From Coleofasciculus sp. FACHB-1120 (GTDB lineage: Bacteria > Cyanobacteriota > Cyanobacteriia > Cyanobacteriales > FACHB-T130): 64,000 nucleotides of DNA. Within the stretch, counting starts at the first letter, position 1; each line of letters begins with the position of its first letter. A program made the translations under genes and the position numbers. The stretch lies in the NCBI RefSeq assembly GCF_014698845.1, contig NZ_JACJTV010000003.1:124001-188000 (forward strand). The letters run 5' to 3'. The notes beneath the pieces were generated by a model. The model was not told where the DNA came from and searched no databases. It saw nothing but the letters and a program-made list of their open reading frames with translations. Positions 63,596 to 64,000 of the stretch are shown piece by piece.

Positions 63596-64000
63596 GTGTC
63601 ACAAAATCTTGATTTACAGTCGGAATCAACCCAGTCGGAATCAGCGCAACCCAGTCATTTCGTTTTTCGCATTTCCCCCCTGATTCGCATCACCTTGATG
63701 ACGCTTTACCTGGCACTAACGATTCCGCTACCGTTTTTGTCACAGGCATCTGCGTCACCCGTACCGCCTTGGTTGCTGTGGCTGGGAATTGCCTTAGGGT
63801 TAGTCCCGTTATCTGGCGTCCTCAGCGAACGGGTAATTGTGGATGATGAAAAAATCCAGGTCACTTATCCTCGCTGGGTTCCCGGTTTCTTCCGCAAGGG
63901 TTGGTCGTTAGCTTGGGCAGAAGTCAAAGATTTAAAATTTCGCTCGACAGGGCAAGGTGGAATCGTTTATTACTTTATAAGTAAGTCAGAGCAAAAAGCT
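63596..64000 (+). CDS. Membrane protein of unknown function, partial (3' end outside window)
   Basis: The frame is open from GTG 63596 to the window end (135 codons). It begins with a polar Gln/Ser-rich stretch, SQNLDLQSESTQSESAQPSH, then two hydrophobic segments, LIRITLMTLYLALTIPLPFL and WLLWLGIALGLVPLSGVL. A soluble part follows (RVIVDDEKIQVTYPRWVPGFFRKGWSLAW, then VKDLKFRSTGQGG) that looks like a PH-like membrane-facing domain. I do not recognise the family. It is 39 bases after the ferredoxin and probably in the same transcript. No ATG lies near the start, so GTG is the best choice. Confidence 0.7.
   Translation, partial: MSQNLDLQSESTQSESAQPSHFVFRISPLIRITLMTLYLALTIPLPFLSQASASPVPPWLLWLGIALGLVPLSGVLSERVIVDDEKIQVTYPRWVPGFFRKGWSLAWAEVKDLKFRSTGQGGIVYYFISKSEQKA

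Overview
This is a stretch of cyanobacterial chromosome. The octamer GCGATCGC (HIP1) recurs throughout, inside and between genes. Several genes belong to families typical of oxygenic phototrophs: a CrtR-type beta-carotene hydroxylase, Ycf66, a tocopherol cyclase family protein, a COP23 protein, a LabA-like NYN protein, DUF2288 and DUF4327 proteins, and a very large haemagglutinin-like CHAT protein. The dispersed intergenic hairpins and large modular surface proteins suggest a large-genome, probably filamentous species, but the sequence alone does not fix the genus.

Layout. 1-7.1 kb, minus strand: hemE (cut by the window edge), a secreted protein with three copies of a Cys-containing repeat, an S66 LD-carboxypeptidase, a GT4 glycosyltransferase, a peptidoglycan-binding/HEAT membrane protein and an EamA transporter. 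7.5-11 kb: sppA, aroH, crtR and a COP23 protein. 11.2-17.6 kb: a 2120-residue exported protein joining a two-partner-secretion haemagglutinin N-terminus, a beta-helical region with 51-residue repeats, and a C-terminal CHAT protease domain. 17.8-19.7 kb: an alpha/beta hydrolase and an acyltransferase side by side. 20-25 kb: metG, a LabA-like gene, lptC and a PBP4-type carboxypeptidase. 25.4-29.5 kb: plsX-fabH-fabD-plsC, which runs from acyl-phosphate and malonyl-ACP supply to phospholipid acylation. 29.6-39.2 kb: an AI-2E family membrane protein, DUF2288, YdcF, tRNA-Arg(CCU), tocopherol cyclase, gnd, Ycf66 and ileS.

39.7-54.5 kb is the most unusual part: five consecutive plus-strand genes for envelope proteins. 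They are a small DUF11/SdrD-B-like protein, an outer-membrane beta-barrel with Ig-like domains that overlaps it by 4 bp, a beta-helix/OmpA peptidoglycan anchor, and two large DUF11 proteins. The last two share a 173-residue C-terminal module ending RFRVKIN and carry repeated Asp-rich loops that fit a dockerin/EF-hand calcium pattern. I read this as an uncharacterised surface-assembly locus: a barrel in the outer membrane, an anchor to peptidoglycan, and calcium-stabilised repeat proteins outside. That role is inference.

54.6-64 kb: a pseudouridine synthase, a PP2C phosphatase followed directly by an FHA-containing Ser/Thr kinase (both with zinc ribbons), a small DUF4327 gene overlapping the kinase stop, a lipid kinase, a Uma2 protein with a coiled-coil tail, citramalate synthase cimA, a [2Fe-2S] ferredoxin with adrenodoxin-like Cys spacing, and a membrane protein cut by the window end.
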